Origin: Phyllostachys edulis
Lineage: Eukaryota > Streptophyta > Magnoliopsida > Poales > Poaceae
Length of the DNA stretch: 64,000 nucleotides
NCBI GenBank assembly: GCA_036346405.1
Contig: CM070546.1
Coordinates: forward strand, 103,980,826 to 104,044,825
Direction of reading: 5' to 3'
A model generated the notes under the pieces. The model searched no databases. It saw only the letters and a list, made by a program, of their open reading frames with translations, and had not been told where the DNA came from. A program made the translations under genes and the position numbers. This document shows, one piece after another, positions 11,482 through 24,060 of this stretch (its first letter is position 1; each line of letters starts with the position of its first letter).

Positions 11482-12179
11482 GTATCATTTTTACAATGCC
11501 ATTTACCGTTGAGCCTTTATAGCTATCATAGAGCAATGTTTAACCAAATACTGCTCTTTTTGTTTTGTAAGTCCCACTAGAATTTTTTTAAATAATATTA
11601 ATTTAAAAGATAATTATAAAAATAATTAGTCATTTTTTTTACAAAACTAGGCGTCTGTCGTCATTCCAATTGGCGATAGGGGCCTAGCCACTGGCACAGG
11701 GGGCTCAACAGTACCCAGAGCTCCCTATCGCTAGTTGAATTGACGACAGGTCCCTGTCACCAATTCAAATAACGACAAAGATTTTTTTTTTAAATTTTAA
11801 ATTTTGGAAAACTGTCATTTTTTAATTCCTTTCCACTCCTTTTGCACTGAGTATTTCCAAGCACATATTTTGTCGACAAATCACGCTGATATTATATAAC
11901 ATTCAGTACAATGTCTTAACATTTTTTATCGATAAATTAAAAATTCTACTTACTATTTTTAAGCACATTTTTTGTTGACAAATCACAATAATACATAACA
12001 TTTAGCACAACATCATAACACCTTTTGTCAATAAATCACAATAACATTCAACGCAACGTTGTCACATACTTTGTGGACAAATCATATTAATATTACATAA
12101 CATTCAGCATAACGTCATAACACCTAGTTTTTTACAAACCAAAGTGATATTACAAGGCATTGGGCACCATATATTTCAA

Positions 12180-14620
12180 CTGGACGAACATTTCCTGTGG
12201 CCGCGACCTTAACGTCCGCCATGTGCGCCGCCTCGAGTGGGACGGTCGGATATGGTCCCTGCGGCAACGTTCGGACTGCCGATGTCTCCTTCGTCTTATG
12301 GATTTTTCGTATGGCATTTCTTGAAGGTGTGCCCAGACTCCCTGCAAATGGAGCACTTCTTTGTATGACGTCCAGCTTCTACTTCATCCATGTCGTTCCT
12401 GATGTGTCGTACCTATCGCCGACCAACCTTTCCCTCAAGCCTATCAATATCCGTGGCCCAGATAAGTTGATCCCAGGTCGGATGGCCAGTGAAATGGCCA
12501 ACCACGGCGTAACCATACATCTCTGTACTCCAGGTTTGCATCACCTCCTCCTTGTTGAAATAGTCAATGAGGTACTAGCCGGGATGCTGCGCCACCGTCG
12601 AACATGCGGCCATAACATGGGAGCAGGGCCTATGCAGAAGAAGGGGCTTATTGCAACTGCATACGCAACTAGCGCGGCGTAGCGTGCACTCGTGGGTGAT
12701 CCTCTCGCGGTTTGTCCCACGGTGTCCTTTATCCCTGCACATTATCTTGAAGCGAAGCTCCCTTGTACCCATCTTGAATGCCCGGTACATCTCACCCTTC
12801 TTGCTCTTCTCCTTCATGTACTTGGTGATCATGGCGGAGTAGAGTACTATGTTATTTGCCATGGCGAGCGACACGTTGTTGCTTCTGTCAACACAAAGTA
12901 ATTTATGGTACCGCGAAGACTTATCTCCACAATACCAACCAAATGGAGGCACCATGCACCGCGCATGACCCAGTGTACACCTTGGCTAGATTGGTTGTCA
13001 TGATACCATATCGAGCACCACCCCTGTCATGTAGCAGCGACCTCTTCTCCTTAGCCTCGTACACAATCCAGTCCGAGAAGCATTTCACCTACGCCCCCGT
13101 CTTCCTCGTCACACTAGAGCCATCTGTGGGTAGTTGTAGCAATGCTTCGGAGGCCTGGTCAGCGCTTAGAGTGGCCTTTTTCGCTACCTCCCTTCTGTGC
13201 GTCTGGATCCGCTCATCTAGAATATTCTAGAGTGCTTCAAACTTTCGCTGCTGATTCTGGTTGCACAACCACTTGAATAGGTTCATCAAGTCCTTGTTGC
13301 GGAACTGCTTGTAGAAGTTTGCACCCAAGTGCCTCATGCACCACCTGCTCTGCAGATCCGCCTATAGAAATGATTCGTTCTCTGCTTGTTGTAGCTGAGT
13401 TATTGCACTCAGTAGACTCGCATATCGATCATGTATGACACATACGTTAGAACGGCCCTATACAACATAAATCATCAAAATCCTCATGAACCACAACTAG
13501 CTGTCTGTATTCTCGCTTTCAACGAAAGAAAATGCCATGGGAAGAACTTGATTGTTCCCGTCCGTTGCTATTGCAGTCAGTATCTGGCCCTTGTACTTTC
13601 CAGTCAGGAATATGTCATCCACGCACAAGATGATGCATGGACCAAATGCGAAGAATGCTCGCTTCAGTACCCTTTTATTGGCCCACTTCGGATGTGTGGA
13701 ATCTTGAATGTCGACATGAGTGTCGCGATTCATGTTTTGTATGACTCGGAGTAGCTTGAGGAGGTTGTGGTAGGAGTCTTCAAACGTACCAAATCTTGAT
13801 TCCAGTGCCTTCTATTTTGCCCTCTATGCCTTGGTATAGCTGACTGTGTACTGAAACCTTGTCTCAATCGCCCGAATGATGGACCGTGGCTCAAAATCTA
13901 AATTATCCATGATCTCATCGTACATGAGATTGGTGATGAAGCGATGATGAGTTCTTGTGGGGCTACCTTGGTGAGTGGCGACACATGTATGAGGACCACT
14001 ATAGAGTATTTCGATGGGTGTCTCACTTAGTCTGAAATCGTGCGCTCGCATGAGGCATCCTCTATGTCTTACTTCACGTCGTAGCATCTTAGGTTAGACT
14101 TGGCGACTTTGAATGTCGCCTTGCGGACAAGGCCCGAAATTTGAACGCCTCTGCGACCTCCTTGCATTTGTACATAGCTCCTTACTTGACCTCGCTCTGG
14201 TCGTACTCCCACGACACACGGGAGCTATCGTTAATGACGAGGTTGTCGAACTGGTATGTGTTCCACTCGGATGGAACCGCCCACTGGTCCACATCATTCT
14301 CGTTGTCGGATCCTTCATCTTCTGATAATACCATGTAGTCCCGGTCTTCGAGATCCATCTTTTGCACTAGGCTTCCAACTCTTCAGTCTCGTCAGCAAGC
14401 CCACTAGCTTGCTTGACTGAAGGAGCTATTCCGCAGGGTCTTCATCGACAGCATCAGCAACTCCGGGAGCTTTAGCCATTGTGTGCGCCGCGCTGTAGTT
14501 GGAGTCCCCGACTTCTTCTTTAGCATCACCACTCCTTCTTGTTCAGCTGCCAATGCATGAGTGGGCTTAGCATAAGCCTGGAACAGAAGAACCAAATCAC
14601 ACCCTTCCTCCCTCGCCATG
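12180..14620 (-). pseudogene. MuDR/MURA-type transposase relic
   Basis: Read on the minus strand, the expected order is preserved in broken frames. An acidic N-terminal part lies near 14367-14182. The plant MuDR N-terminal region lies at 14087-13824 (CVATHQGSPTRTHHRFITNL-like). The DDE core begins at 13733-13497 with the first Asp in ILCVDDIFLTGKYKGQ, followed by VLPMAFSFVESENTDS. A second Asp sits in IHDRYA near 13430, with RWCMRHLGANFY after it. The SWIM zinc finger lies near 12700-12600 (CSCNKPLLLHRPCSHVMAA). A CCHC knuckle lies near 12345-12300 (CSICRESGHTFKKC). Several stops and frameshifts make it non-functional. Confidence 0.9.
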
Positions 14621-14639
14621 CATATATATGACTGCTATG

Positions 14640-15239
14640 ACCTTGTTCCCTTGAGCTGCGCTAACTCCCAATATGTGCACTATGTTGCTCGAGGGGCAAG
14701 ACGACTCAATCTCAGATCATACACATCATTGTCCAAATCGAATGAGTGAAACAACCACCGCATCACAGCGCCCCATGTACACTGCTTTAGTCTTGGCAAG
14801 GGCACGGTTGCCGATTGGAAATAACGCAAATCAATCCCCTCGAGACCCTCAAGAATAGTCCTCTGACCGTAGTGAATTTTGAAGTTGGCGGCGTTCGACA
14901 GATTTGATGTACTGCACCGTGAACAAGATTTTCATGATTAATCACATATATAAAACTAGACTACCCACCGAAAATGATTATGTACAACATACTACACTAC
15001 GTAACCGTACACCCAAAGCTATGTAATCCATTTGATTAAAAATTTTACTTGAAAGGTGGGCGATTGGACGGACAACGTTTCGCTAGCTTCTTTCCTCCCC
15101 TCCCCTTTACTCCTCTCTGCTCTGCTTCCTTCCCACCCATCTTTCTCTTTTTTTCTGAATAAAAGTGAGTTTTCCTCGAATTTTGGGGTTTTAAGGGTCT
15201 TTTTCTTGAATTTTTGGGTTTTAAGGGTCTTTTATAAGG
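14640..15239. other. Non-coding interior of the 3.9-kb MULE
   Basis: Sequence between the transposase N-terminus and the right inverted repeat. At 15175-15235 a 29-bp motif (tgaatttttgggttttaagggtcttt-type) occurs twice in tandem. No second gene is recognised. Confidence 0.4.
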
Positions 15240-15487
15240 GAGATTGTGTCACTATTTGGAATGACGATAGAGACTTGCGAGATTCCTATCGTCATTTGAA
15301 ATGACGGTTCTCCAAGTCTTAAAATTTAAGAAAAAAGATCCTGTTGTCAATTCAAATGGCGACAGAGAGCTTTGGGTACCCTGTCGTCAGGGGCTGGAAT
15401 GAAGACAAGAGCCTAGTTTTGTAGTTGTTTTTTTAACTATTTATTTTTATAATTATCTTTTAAATTAACATTATTATTTAAATAAAC

Positions 15488-15711
15488 TTCGGTACATGGC
15501 TTTTCTTTCCTTTCCTTTCTGTTATCGTACTAGGGCTCGCGAGCTCTGCCTTCTCTCGCTTCTCACCACTATACGAGCCCGGCGGCGACTAGGGTTTTGC
15601 TCCCGAAATCTCCTCTGGAAGCTGCCTCCTCCCTCCCGTGTCGGCGGCGATCTAGCTCCCTCCGCCTCCCTCCCCCGATCCGGCCTTTTTGATCTCCGGA
15701 TCTCACGCAAG
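15488..15711 (+). promoter_or_regulatory. LSM4: LSM4 proximal promoter and 5'UTR
   Basis: Only about 224 bp separate the MULE terminus from the LSM4 ATG. The segment is rich in CT tracts (ttcctttcctttctg, ctcctccctccc), as in grass core promoters and leaders, and contains an actagggct string and a second ggcgactagggttttgc string. I see no clean TATA box. Either transcription starts inside this short segment or the MULE end contributes upstream promoter sequence. Confidence 0.55.
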
Positions 15712-18700
15712 ATGGTGTGTCTCTCCCCCTCCCCCTTTCCCGCCCTTCTCGATCCTCCAAAGTTGGAGATGCGGTCGTGTCTAATTGGGAGTTTGTGTTC
15801 TTGCGCAGCTTCCCCTCTCGCTCCTCAAGACCGCCCAGGGTCATCCCATGGTAAGATCCCAGTGATTGGATTCTTGGTTTAGTTCTTCGTTGGTTTCTAA
15901 TCGGTTAGGGTTTTCGTCGTTTTTTTTTGGGGTGTGTGTGTGTTCTTTAGCTTGTGGAGCTCAAGAACGGCGAGACGTACAACGGGCACTTGGTGAACTG
16001 CGACACGTGGATGAACATCCACCTCCGGGAGGTTATTTGCACCTCAAAGGTGCCACAATCATCTTGTGATCTATTTCATTTTAGTAAGCGCAGATTAGTT
16101 AAGGGCATTGTTTGGTTTTGGTGAAACTAGGGTACCTGTCCTTTGTTCTAAAGGAAGTATGCTCGAAATTGCAATTTTGATGCGGAGAAATTTTGGATTC
16201 CACTGATCTGGCCTGTTAGTTTGCGAAATGCCTTTTCTTATGGTTTATGGTTGGGATTGCAGGATGGTGATAAGTTTTGGAGGATGCCGGAGTGTTACAT
16301 CCGCGGGAACACCATCAAGTATCTTCGGGTTCCTGATGAGGTATGGATTCTAGTGTGATGAATCTTATTTGCCTCTGTAGTTTGCTTGGTTGTTTAGATA
16401 TGCCTGTTGTGATTTTCCTTTCGCATCATCAGGCAGTGTATTTCTGTTCAGGTTTCATTGTTGAATTGATTTTGAATATCGTGGTAGATCATGGCTAGCA
16501 AAATCAATATAATGTCATGTAAATCTGCTGTGGCTATCCTTTAGTTTGAAGTCACATGTTCCTTTTCAAATGTTTTTGGGTGGCAACACATCATGTGGTA
16601 TATTTGATTAATCTCCAACATCACAGTTATATATAAGCCATCAAGTGCAATTCTGAAAATCTTACACAATCGACAGTGCATTTTTGTTCTGAGGTAGATT
16701 CATTCACAGTTCTCAGAGATATACTTTGCATGTTGTTGTTGCAAACTACCTTTGCTTGGGTATTGACGTATTGTTAGTTGCTCTTTTCTGTTTGGTGAGA
16801 ACAAGACAATCGGTTTTTAATGCTTGAAATTTTCAGTAAATCTGCCTTATGGTGTTGTGAAATGATCTGTTCTCTTTGTTGATTGGGCATTTGACTGAGT
16901 AGGCTTGCTATTCAGCATAATCAGCCCTACTATCTGAATAAACAATAAAGTACTTGATCTTATGTGGTCATTTAGATTTAGGTTATTTAAGTGAAATTCT
17001 ATGGCCTAGTCAAGCTGAAATATCGATAGTCTGACTGTTAATATCAGGTATCAGCAAGTCAAGCAGTATTTAAACAGAAGTTATAAGGAAGTTAACTATT
17101 CATACCTAATATCCTCTGTCAAATAAGGCTCAAATAAGGCACTACTTTACTTAAATATTAGTCGTTTTTGCATTTGTATAATCAAACTTTTATTTTTTAC
17201 CATCAATATATAAGAAAAATAGTATTTATATTCACTACATGAGAATAATTTAGTATTGAGCGGATTCATTGTCAAAAGTATAACGTACTTTCTGCTTTAA
17301 ATAAAACTATTTTCTAGTTTTTACTCTATGATAGAAATGAGTGGTCAAACTAGCATCTTGGAGACCATGGAAGGCCAACAAGGACTTATGTTTAGCTGAA
17401 CAGAGGGGAGTATTTGATGTGATGGTGTGCAATAACATCAGCTATAGTATGTGCACTGTAATCTTGACACAGAGTATTTGCAAAGGAATAAGTCCAATCA
17501 GCTAGTTACACAAGTGTTTCGCCATTACAGTACCAATAAAATATATTAAGACTAGAGCCAGTCAACTCGCCGCAAGGAGCCTAAGAATTTCTTTGGTTTA
17601 TAACACCAAGTAAGTCTCCTCTTATGATAGCCCATATGTTCCAACTGTGCTGTATGCAAAGCTTCTTCTCCCCTGGCAAAGCATACTGAGAATAATATAT
17701 TCATATCACGGGGAAGCATATATCACATTAATTCAGATCTCGATTGGCCTGAGATAACCTTCTCATCAGCATATTTGTTGTTATGATGAAACACACATAA
17801 AAGGAGTAATATTTACTTGCTGGTGACTTATCAGATGAAGATAACCGAACATTTTAGATGTTATGAAATAAGATCTAGACTTTCATTTAGTACATGGACT
17901 AAAATGGTTCTAAATTATTCACATCTTTAAGATCTGGGGGCAACAGAAGATATGGCAAATCACTTGTTGGATGTCCGATGTCCTTGGGAATTTGGGGTGG
18001 TGATTTCGAAGCATCAGTTCACTGATAAAAAAGTCTGGTATTATTTACAGGAGGGGTTTTGGTTTCACAAGTCCATGGAATGTGCAGAACAAAACTATGC
18101 TATTTTCTTTTCAATTTTCCTTGTTTGATCTCGTCTTTCTACCTTTTTTTGTTGACGATGTCGGACCACAGGAAATTAATCCTGAAATCATACATGTTTC
18201 TTGTACTTGTCCCATGATCGATGGTTAGTACACACATTTACAACGTTGAGATATCACGTCCATACGATATATTAAACAAGTAGTGCATAATTTACAACTG
18301 AACATATGCATATAATGCGAGGTTTACAACATAAGGCCGACCGACCAAATCATACACATGATGACAATAGTTCAGCGGAAATCGTAGGCAAAAGAGGCAT
18401 CAAACCCCAGTAAGTATGCCTCATCCTTCCTACAGGCAACCGACAAGGTGAATCCTTAGAACTCAGCATCAACGTCGTCAAAACCGGTGCTTAAAAGTAA
18501 CCATACGTGAATGTGAATATGTTCAACAAGCAGCGGTGAGTACAATGATGTACTCATAAGACTTTTAAGCAAAGTATAATAATATGCGGCTATGGCAAAG
18601 GAGGCTTGCTAGTCTAGTTTTGATTTAGCACAACATGATCCTTTTGTTTGCAATAATGATATAGTAGATTGTAAACCATGAGTGTAAGAGCATTTGATGT

Positions 18701-21700
18701 TGATCTGAAGTAATTATCATAGTATAATTAACAAATATCTGGACCAAGGGCTTGTTGCCTAAAACTCAATTCTCGACAAATTCCCTTTTGTCAACCACCA
18801 TCCACATGGATTCCCTCATCCATGTCTTTTCCAACTTTTCTTTAGAAAACACGAGACTACTAATGTGTGATTTCACTCGCGATGTCCATAGCAAGGGCAC
18901 GACTATTCAAATAGTTTTACACTCTGCGGAGGTTGTATAACTTTCTCCCACGACATGAACATCCGCCATCTTTGTGCATGACACGCGATAACCGGTGCAG
19001 ATTGAGAGTCCATGGCGGTGCTTTTACATAACCTATTCCAGCAATAAACCCTTTGGTTGATCAACCTCCTTTAGGATGGGGTGGTCCTCCTTCATCCCAA
19101 TTCTCAAGCGTTGTGTTGGTAGATCTTGCCTACACCGGTCAAGATCCCTATGGACACGGATACACCTCCATGCCTACACTAGCCTAAGGCTACATCCTTC
19201 GGTCACTACACGCGGTTTGATTGCTAGAACATGACTTATTATACTAGGGCTTGCCTATACAGACACATGTGGTTTGCATGCATATACTTGGGTCTATGGC
19301 ACAAAAGATCGGTCCTTGGCGATCTGGGCGAGATACTATTGACCAAACTCTTGTGCATCTGCACCGGTCCCTACTTACATTCGCCCATGTCTAAAATGAC
19401 TTTCAAATTTTATTTACTGTTTAAAATAACAGAGGTAATCTCATCTGGATCATAACAATTTGTCTCTCCCAAATCTTAAGTAACGACTGTTTTCCAGACT
19501 ACCAGTCTGATATCGATCTTAGCATGGCTAAGCTTCATCTACTCGGATAATCAACATTTCCCAGAGCTATTAGTACCCTACTGGAGATATTATTACTATG
19601 GTGACAACAGCGAGGATATCAATTTATCAAGGCATGGTAATGCAACAAATGTGATTTAACTATCGACCTTACTTTACATAGCAGTTTTTATCAAAATACA
19701 TGCATGCATAAATACTTGTAAAACAATATACATAACCTTTTAAATATGGGTTCAACATGATCACTTGGGGCTTGCCTTGCTCGTTGAGTGCTGGTTCTTG
19801 CTCTGCAACGTCGGCGAAATTTTCGGGGATGTTAGTATCTACACGCATAACGACAAATAACACCAATAAGAGCCAAAAGAATTTAAACAGAAGACAAATC
19901 CAAATATTTTTGCAAAATATGAAATAGGATGATTTTAGAAAATTTCAGAAACAAGTTTAACTTAATTTGGAGTTTATATGCAAAAGTTACAAGCATTTGA
20001 ATTTGGTTCAATTTGAAAAATCAAGAAAATCTGAAAAGGAGGTGACATCAAAGACGTATTATCTGATTTTACACTTTCTAACAGAGGAGATGTATTTCTT
20101 TAGAACTGAAAGCGTCTTTTTCATTTTTACATTTTTCTGAAAATCACTTTTTTACATGTGGGTCCTACATGTTTTTTAATCAGGTTTTAATTACCAAAAC
20201 AGTGAGTGGTCTCACATGTCAATGACTTATTAGTCACTAATTAAGTAATTAACCTTAACCTAATTATTAACTCGGGTTAAGCCCTAACAGGTAGGGTTGG
20301 TCTACGGTGAATCGGATTTATGAAAACATTTACAAGGCAGTGGGGCCCATATGCCAGTGACACAATTTTTAAATCTCAGTTAAATTAGTTTTTTGATTAA
20401 TTGAACGGCGGTCCCACATGGCCACATGTCATTGACTTAATACTTTTAACCACTGTCATTAGCGCTAACTAATCCTAATCTACTAGTAGGGTCCACAAGT
20501 CAGAGAGAGAGAGCGAAAGCACGGTAACGAAGCGTCTTGGTGAGCTTCATGGCGGACGCTTCGGCCACGTTAAATAGGTAATGACGACAGCCTTGACAGA
20601 TTTAGCTCTGGAAGGGCAAAATGGGTTCTGGGTTGTGAACCTACGATGGCGGCGAGGGCAATGGGCGGCGAGCGTCGTGGCGGCGACTTCGAGGTGGCGG
20701 GGCGAGGCTGCGACAGCTTTCACGAATGGGGCAGAAGCAAGGCGAAAGGAGGCGCGCATGGGTTCTAGGAAGTCTCTGCGATGCTTTTGGCGGCTGCATG
20801 GAGACCAAGGGTCGATGGAGTAGCGACGACAACGATTTCCGCGGTGGCACCATGGACGGTTACGGGGAACTCTAGGCTACACAAGCTAAACCTTGATTCT
20901 ACCAGCGCATTAGCTCTGGGGGCTACTAGGAGCTCACCGAGATGGTTGATGGCGTCGGTGGTAGAAACAACGACGAGCGAGGGTGGCGGCGTCGGCATCC
21001 GCGGTGATGGCGTGTTACGACGATGAAGGAGCTACAAAGAGGTGCACATTAGCTTGCACTCTGAGGACGACTAGAATAGAAGGAATCGGCCTGTGATTCA
21101 CTGAGGTGGCGGCAATCTGTGAAAATGGCGGTGGCAGCCGGAAATGGGGAAGAAGCGTGAATCCAATGATTCTCTGCGGGTGGACCAACATCAATGAGGG
21201 GATTGCATTATTAGGGTATGGAACACATCATGACGTGGTCGGGTAGGGCTCAAACTCACCTGAATGGCAAGAACGCGTCGGCTTGGATCAGGTGTGTGCG
21301 TCGGTGACGAAGATGATGAAGGCGTTGCCGAGCTTCGGTGGCTACATCAAGCAAGGTAATAGCATGAGGAAGGTGTGAGACGGATGGTGACGCAGGTGTT
21401 GAGGGGAAAAGAGCTCACCGGGACAATGGCGGCTTGGAGCGGGCGAGGAGCTCTGGCTCTTGGAGGGAGGCGAGAATGGCGAGCTGCGGTGAAGATGATG
21501 CAATTAGATGGCTTATATCTTGAAAAGAATCGTGTGAGATGGCGGCGAAAAATGGCGTCTTGCGACGAGAACTTGAGGCGTGCTCTTGGTTCTCCGCTTA
21601 ATAGGGAAAAAAGGTATTGGCGGTGGGGTGGTTGGCCACTATGGCGTCGGAGGGTGACGGTGATCACGAGAGGTGATGGCCATGCTTGTTGAGAAAACCG

Positions 21701-23471
21701 TGGTGGTGTAGCAACCAGGCGGTGGCGGAGGTGGCGAGCCTTGAGCAAGGTGGAAGAAAAGTCTTGTGGCGGAGGGCTTCGGCGTCGTGAGGAATGGGTG
21801 GCGAGGTGGGTTGGCGTTGGGCCTTGGCGGTGGCGTGGGATGGGCCTCAGCGAAGCTTCGGCCCAAAAAGCGAGGCGGGAAAAAAGAAAAGGTTTGGGAA
21901 TTTTTGAATAGGCCTGAAGTTTGAGGCATTTTTAAATATAGTAAGCGAGCTCCAAAAAATATGTTTTTTGGGGGAGGCTCTGACTTTATCTAGTTTTTAA
22001 TAAAATTAACCCCACTATTTTATGAGCTTTCAGTTTTCTCGAAAATTATTTTATTGCTGCAGCCTTTAAGAAAAGCTTTTAAATAATTAGGAAAAGCAAG
22101 AAAAGTTCAAAAATCAAGCCAAAATGTTTTCATGTACTTTCGAACAGGAAACACAAATTTAGGGCTGTTACACTTGAGAGGTCCAATAGCCAATGGAATG
22201 TGCTCAATACCTTTCAATTTCATTTTCACTACATTTGTTTTACTTGGGTACTTTCGCATTGTTTTTAATTTCTCATTCTTTTCTGTCCATGTCATTCCCT
22301 CATGTTCTGTTATAGGTTACCTTCAGCATGAAGATAAATTAGCATTATTCTGTTATCTACAGTATGTGATCCTGATTGCATAAGTTATTCCCCCCCAGGT
22401 GATTGACAAGGTTCAAGAGGAAACTTCTAAGAGCAGATCAGGTATACACCTAAAGGCTAAAGCTGTTGTAATCATCAGTAGACCAACATTGGACCACATA
22501 TATACCTTTACATGTTTTTTTCCTTAAACTGACTAATACATTTGTACTAAAACTATATTCTATTAGTTGTGTGATTTATGAGCTGCTCATTACTCAATTT
22601 TGTAATATGAGCCAAATTTGACCTTGTGCGGTCTCCAAGAGGCAACAACTTCTGCCATAACTCATAATATGTCAATGGAAAGTATAATATTATGAAATTA
22701 TTCTAGATGACAAGTATATTTATGTCATTTTTCATGTGGCAATGCAAATGATTTTATGTATGCTAGTGATAAAGTTTATAAATGTTTGACTGCACATATC
22801 GATTTCTGACAAATATTGTGAAAGTATTTGTTCAACTGCTCCTTCACTTCCATAGGTCCTTGATCTTAACAATACAATGTAGATTGCAGTTTCAAAACTA
22901 AGCATGATGAATACATATATGTTAGCAGTAACGATGTTATGGAACAAATTTATGGCACATTTGCTGGTACTGGCTAGATCGCACTAAGGATCTCATCTGT
23001 AAATGCACACTGTTGTAGTACAGTATTTTTACAGTGTGCAGTGTGTTGATACTAATGCTTGTGGTCAGTTTCCACTTTCCACCATTAAGGCGCAAGTGCA
23101 CTCATTTATTTGTTACTATCAATTCTCTTAGATTTTGACCCCCTTTTTGGATAGCTGCTGGGGTTCAGTGCAGTCCTGAATTATTCATGCTCTTGTAAAT
23201 GCAGATAGGAAGCCACCAGGTGTTGGCCGCGGAAGAGGAAGAGGAGATATAGGCGCCAAACCTGGAGGCAGAGGCATCGGGCGTGGCCAAGATGATGGAG
23301 GCAGCAAAGGTGGTGGTGGCCGTGGAAGGGGTGGAATTGGAGGAAAAGGTGGCAACAAAGGTATGTGCCTGACTTTCATTTAAACTCCATTACCAAGTAC
23401 TTTTGGATTTTGTTCGAGGAAGTACTGATCTGTTCTACTTAATGGCAGGTGGGGGCCGGGGCCGTGGGTGA
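15712..23471 (+). CDS. LSM4: U6 snRNA-associated Sm-like protein LSm4
   Basis: Coding exons are 15712-15714, 15809-15850, 15951-16049, 16263-16340, 22399-22441, 23205-23360 and 23449-23471, all with GT-AG introns and a continuous frame of 147 codons plus TGA. The first exon contributes only the ATG, followed by [14 protein letters not shown]. The Sm fold spans residues 2-75: Sm1 includes [20 protein letters not shown] and Sm2 includes [16 protein letters not shown]. The tail is Gly/Arg-rich with RGRGRG-type repeats, typical of LSm4. LSm4 is a subunit of the LSm2-8 ring, which binds the U6 snRNA 3' end in splicing, and of the LSm1-7 ring, which promotes mRNA decapping and decay. All key Sm residues appear intact. 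Intron 4 is about 6 kb because it contains a gypsy LTR. Length and sequence agree with my memory of rice LSm4. Confidence 0.97.
16341..18158 (+). other. LSM4 intron 4, upstream part
   Basis: AT-rich intron sequence beginning with the donor gtatgg. No coding similarity is seen. The part at 17030-17330 resembles old AT-rich repeat DNA but has no termini that I can pair. Confidence 0.5.
18159..22172 (-). mobile_element. Ty3/gypsy LTR in LSM4 intron 4, antisense, about 4 kb
   Basis: On the minus strand it starts at 22172 with TGTAACAGCCCTAAATTT and ends at 18159 with ...CCTGTGGTCCGACA, parallel to the LTR at 32356-29338, which ends ...GGGGCCCTGACA. It shares the internal landmark atagttttacactctgcggaggttgta (near 18910) with that LTR (near 30040). 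A GC-rich promoter-like part lies at about 20500-21870. No gag or pol is present, so it is probably a solo LTR. The flanking 5-mers (gacga, cttga) do not match, so the left boundary or the duplication has decayed. Confidence 0.7.
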
Positions 23472-23950
23472 GAGTGATCTTCACATGTGAGAACGCCGCA
23501 TTTTTAAGGCTTGTAGTCGTGTTGCATAGACTGCTTAGGACATGAACCGTGGAATTAGAATTGTTGGGTTTTGTGGTACGACTGAAATGGTTTGTGGGAT
23601 CGGAAGTTACTGAGGAAGAGGCGGCAGTTGACTTGCCTCTGTTCCGCGAAACAATTTACTTGATATCTGGGGTATGAACATTATTATGGGTACTAGTCAA
23701 CCTGTTCATTTGCAAAGTACCCGCCAGATTAGTTGATGTCGCTGATTATTGAGATGCTGCCAATGCTTTCTGTGCTGTTAGTTGCAAGAAAACACCTGTG
23801 AGGTTGTGACTCTGGGTGTTCAAGATCATATGCGGGGTTATCGAGGACTGCAGGACATGGTTTATACATATACGCTAGTTTGGTGGAAGAAATGCTCAAC
23901 CAATACCACGATAGGTGAAGATGATACATAAGGGCAGAAAAGATCAAACT
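23472..23950 (+). other. LSM4 3'UTR and downstream flank
   Basis: Sequence after the TGA has no repeats and includes the probable 3'UTR. No canonical AATAAA is evident in the first 250 bp, as is common in plant genes. The flank runs into the beta-glucosidase fragment, which faces the opposite way. Confidence 0.45.
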
Positions 23951-24060
23951 AATTAAATATGAATAGCGGCCAAGTGATCAAAATTTGACAGTAAAGGGGA
24001 ATCTGGTATAATCTGATCCAGAAGAAAAGGTATAAATTTAAATTTCCTTTCAAACGTGTG

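Larger units (their letters stand above)
11583..15487 (-). mobile_element. MULE with long terminal inverted repeats, 3.9 kb
   Basis: The left terminus (about 11583-11800) and the right terminus (about 15240-15487, reversed) share more than 150 bp. Shared blocks include taatttaaaagataattataaaaataa, acaaaactaggc, and repeated modules built on ggcgacagg/gacgataggg. It contains a decayed MuDR-type transposase on the minus strand. Exact outer bases are uncertain because both ends fade in T/A-rich DNA, and I found no clear 9-bp target duplication. The right end lies about 225 bp upstream of the LSM4 start codon. Confidence 0.8.

Noticed and set aside
11570..15500. A 9-bp target duplication for the 3.9-kb MULE
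   Set aside because: The ends fade into T/A-rich DNA and no matching 9-mers could be aligned with confidence.
15496..16069. Frames across LSM4 exons 1-3 and introns
   Set aside because: They read through introns in the wrong phase. The spliced LSM4 model explains this DNA.
20547..21929. Many open frames on both strands inside LSM4 intron 4
   Set aside because: They coincide with the GC-rich part of the intronic LTR. Gly/Ala/Arg-rich content with no motif.
18154..22177. Target-site duplication of the intronic LTR
   Set aside because: The 5-mers gacga and cttga do not match. No better boundary pair was found, so none is claimed.
22990..23045. Possible hairpin around acactgttgtagtacagt...acagtgtgcagtgtg
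   Set aside because: The arms are short and imperfect, within an LSM4 intron; not enough to propose a microRNA.
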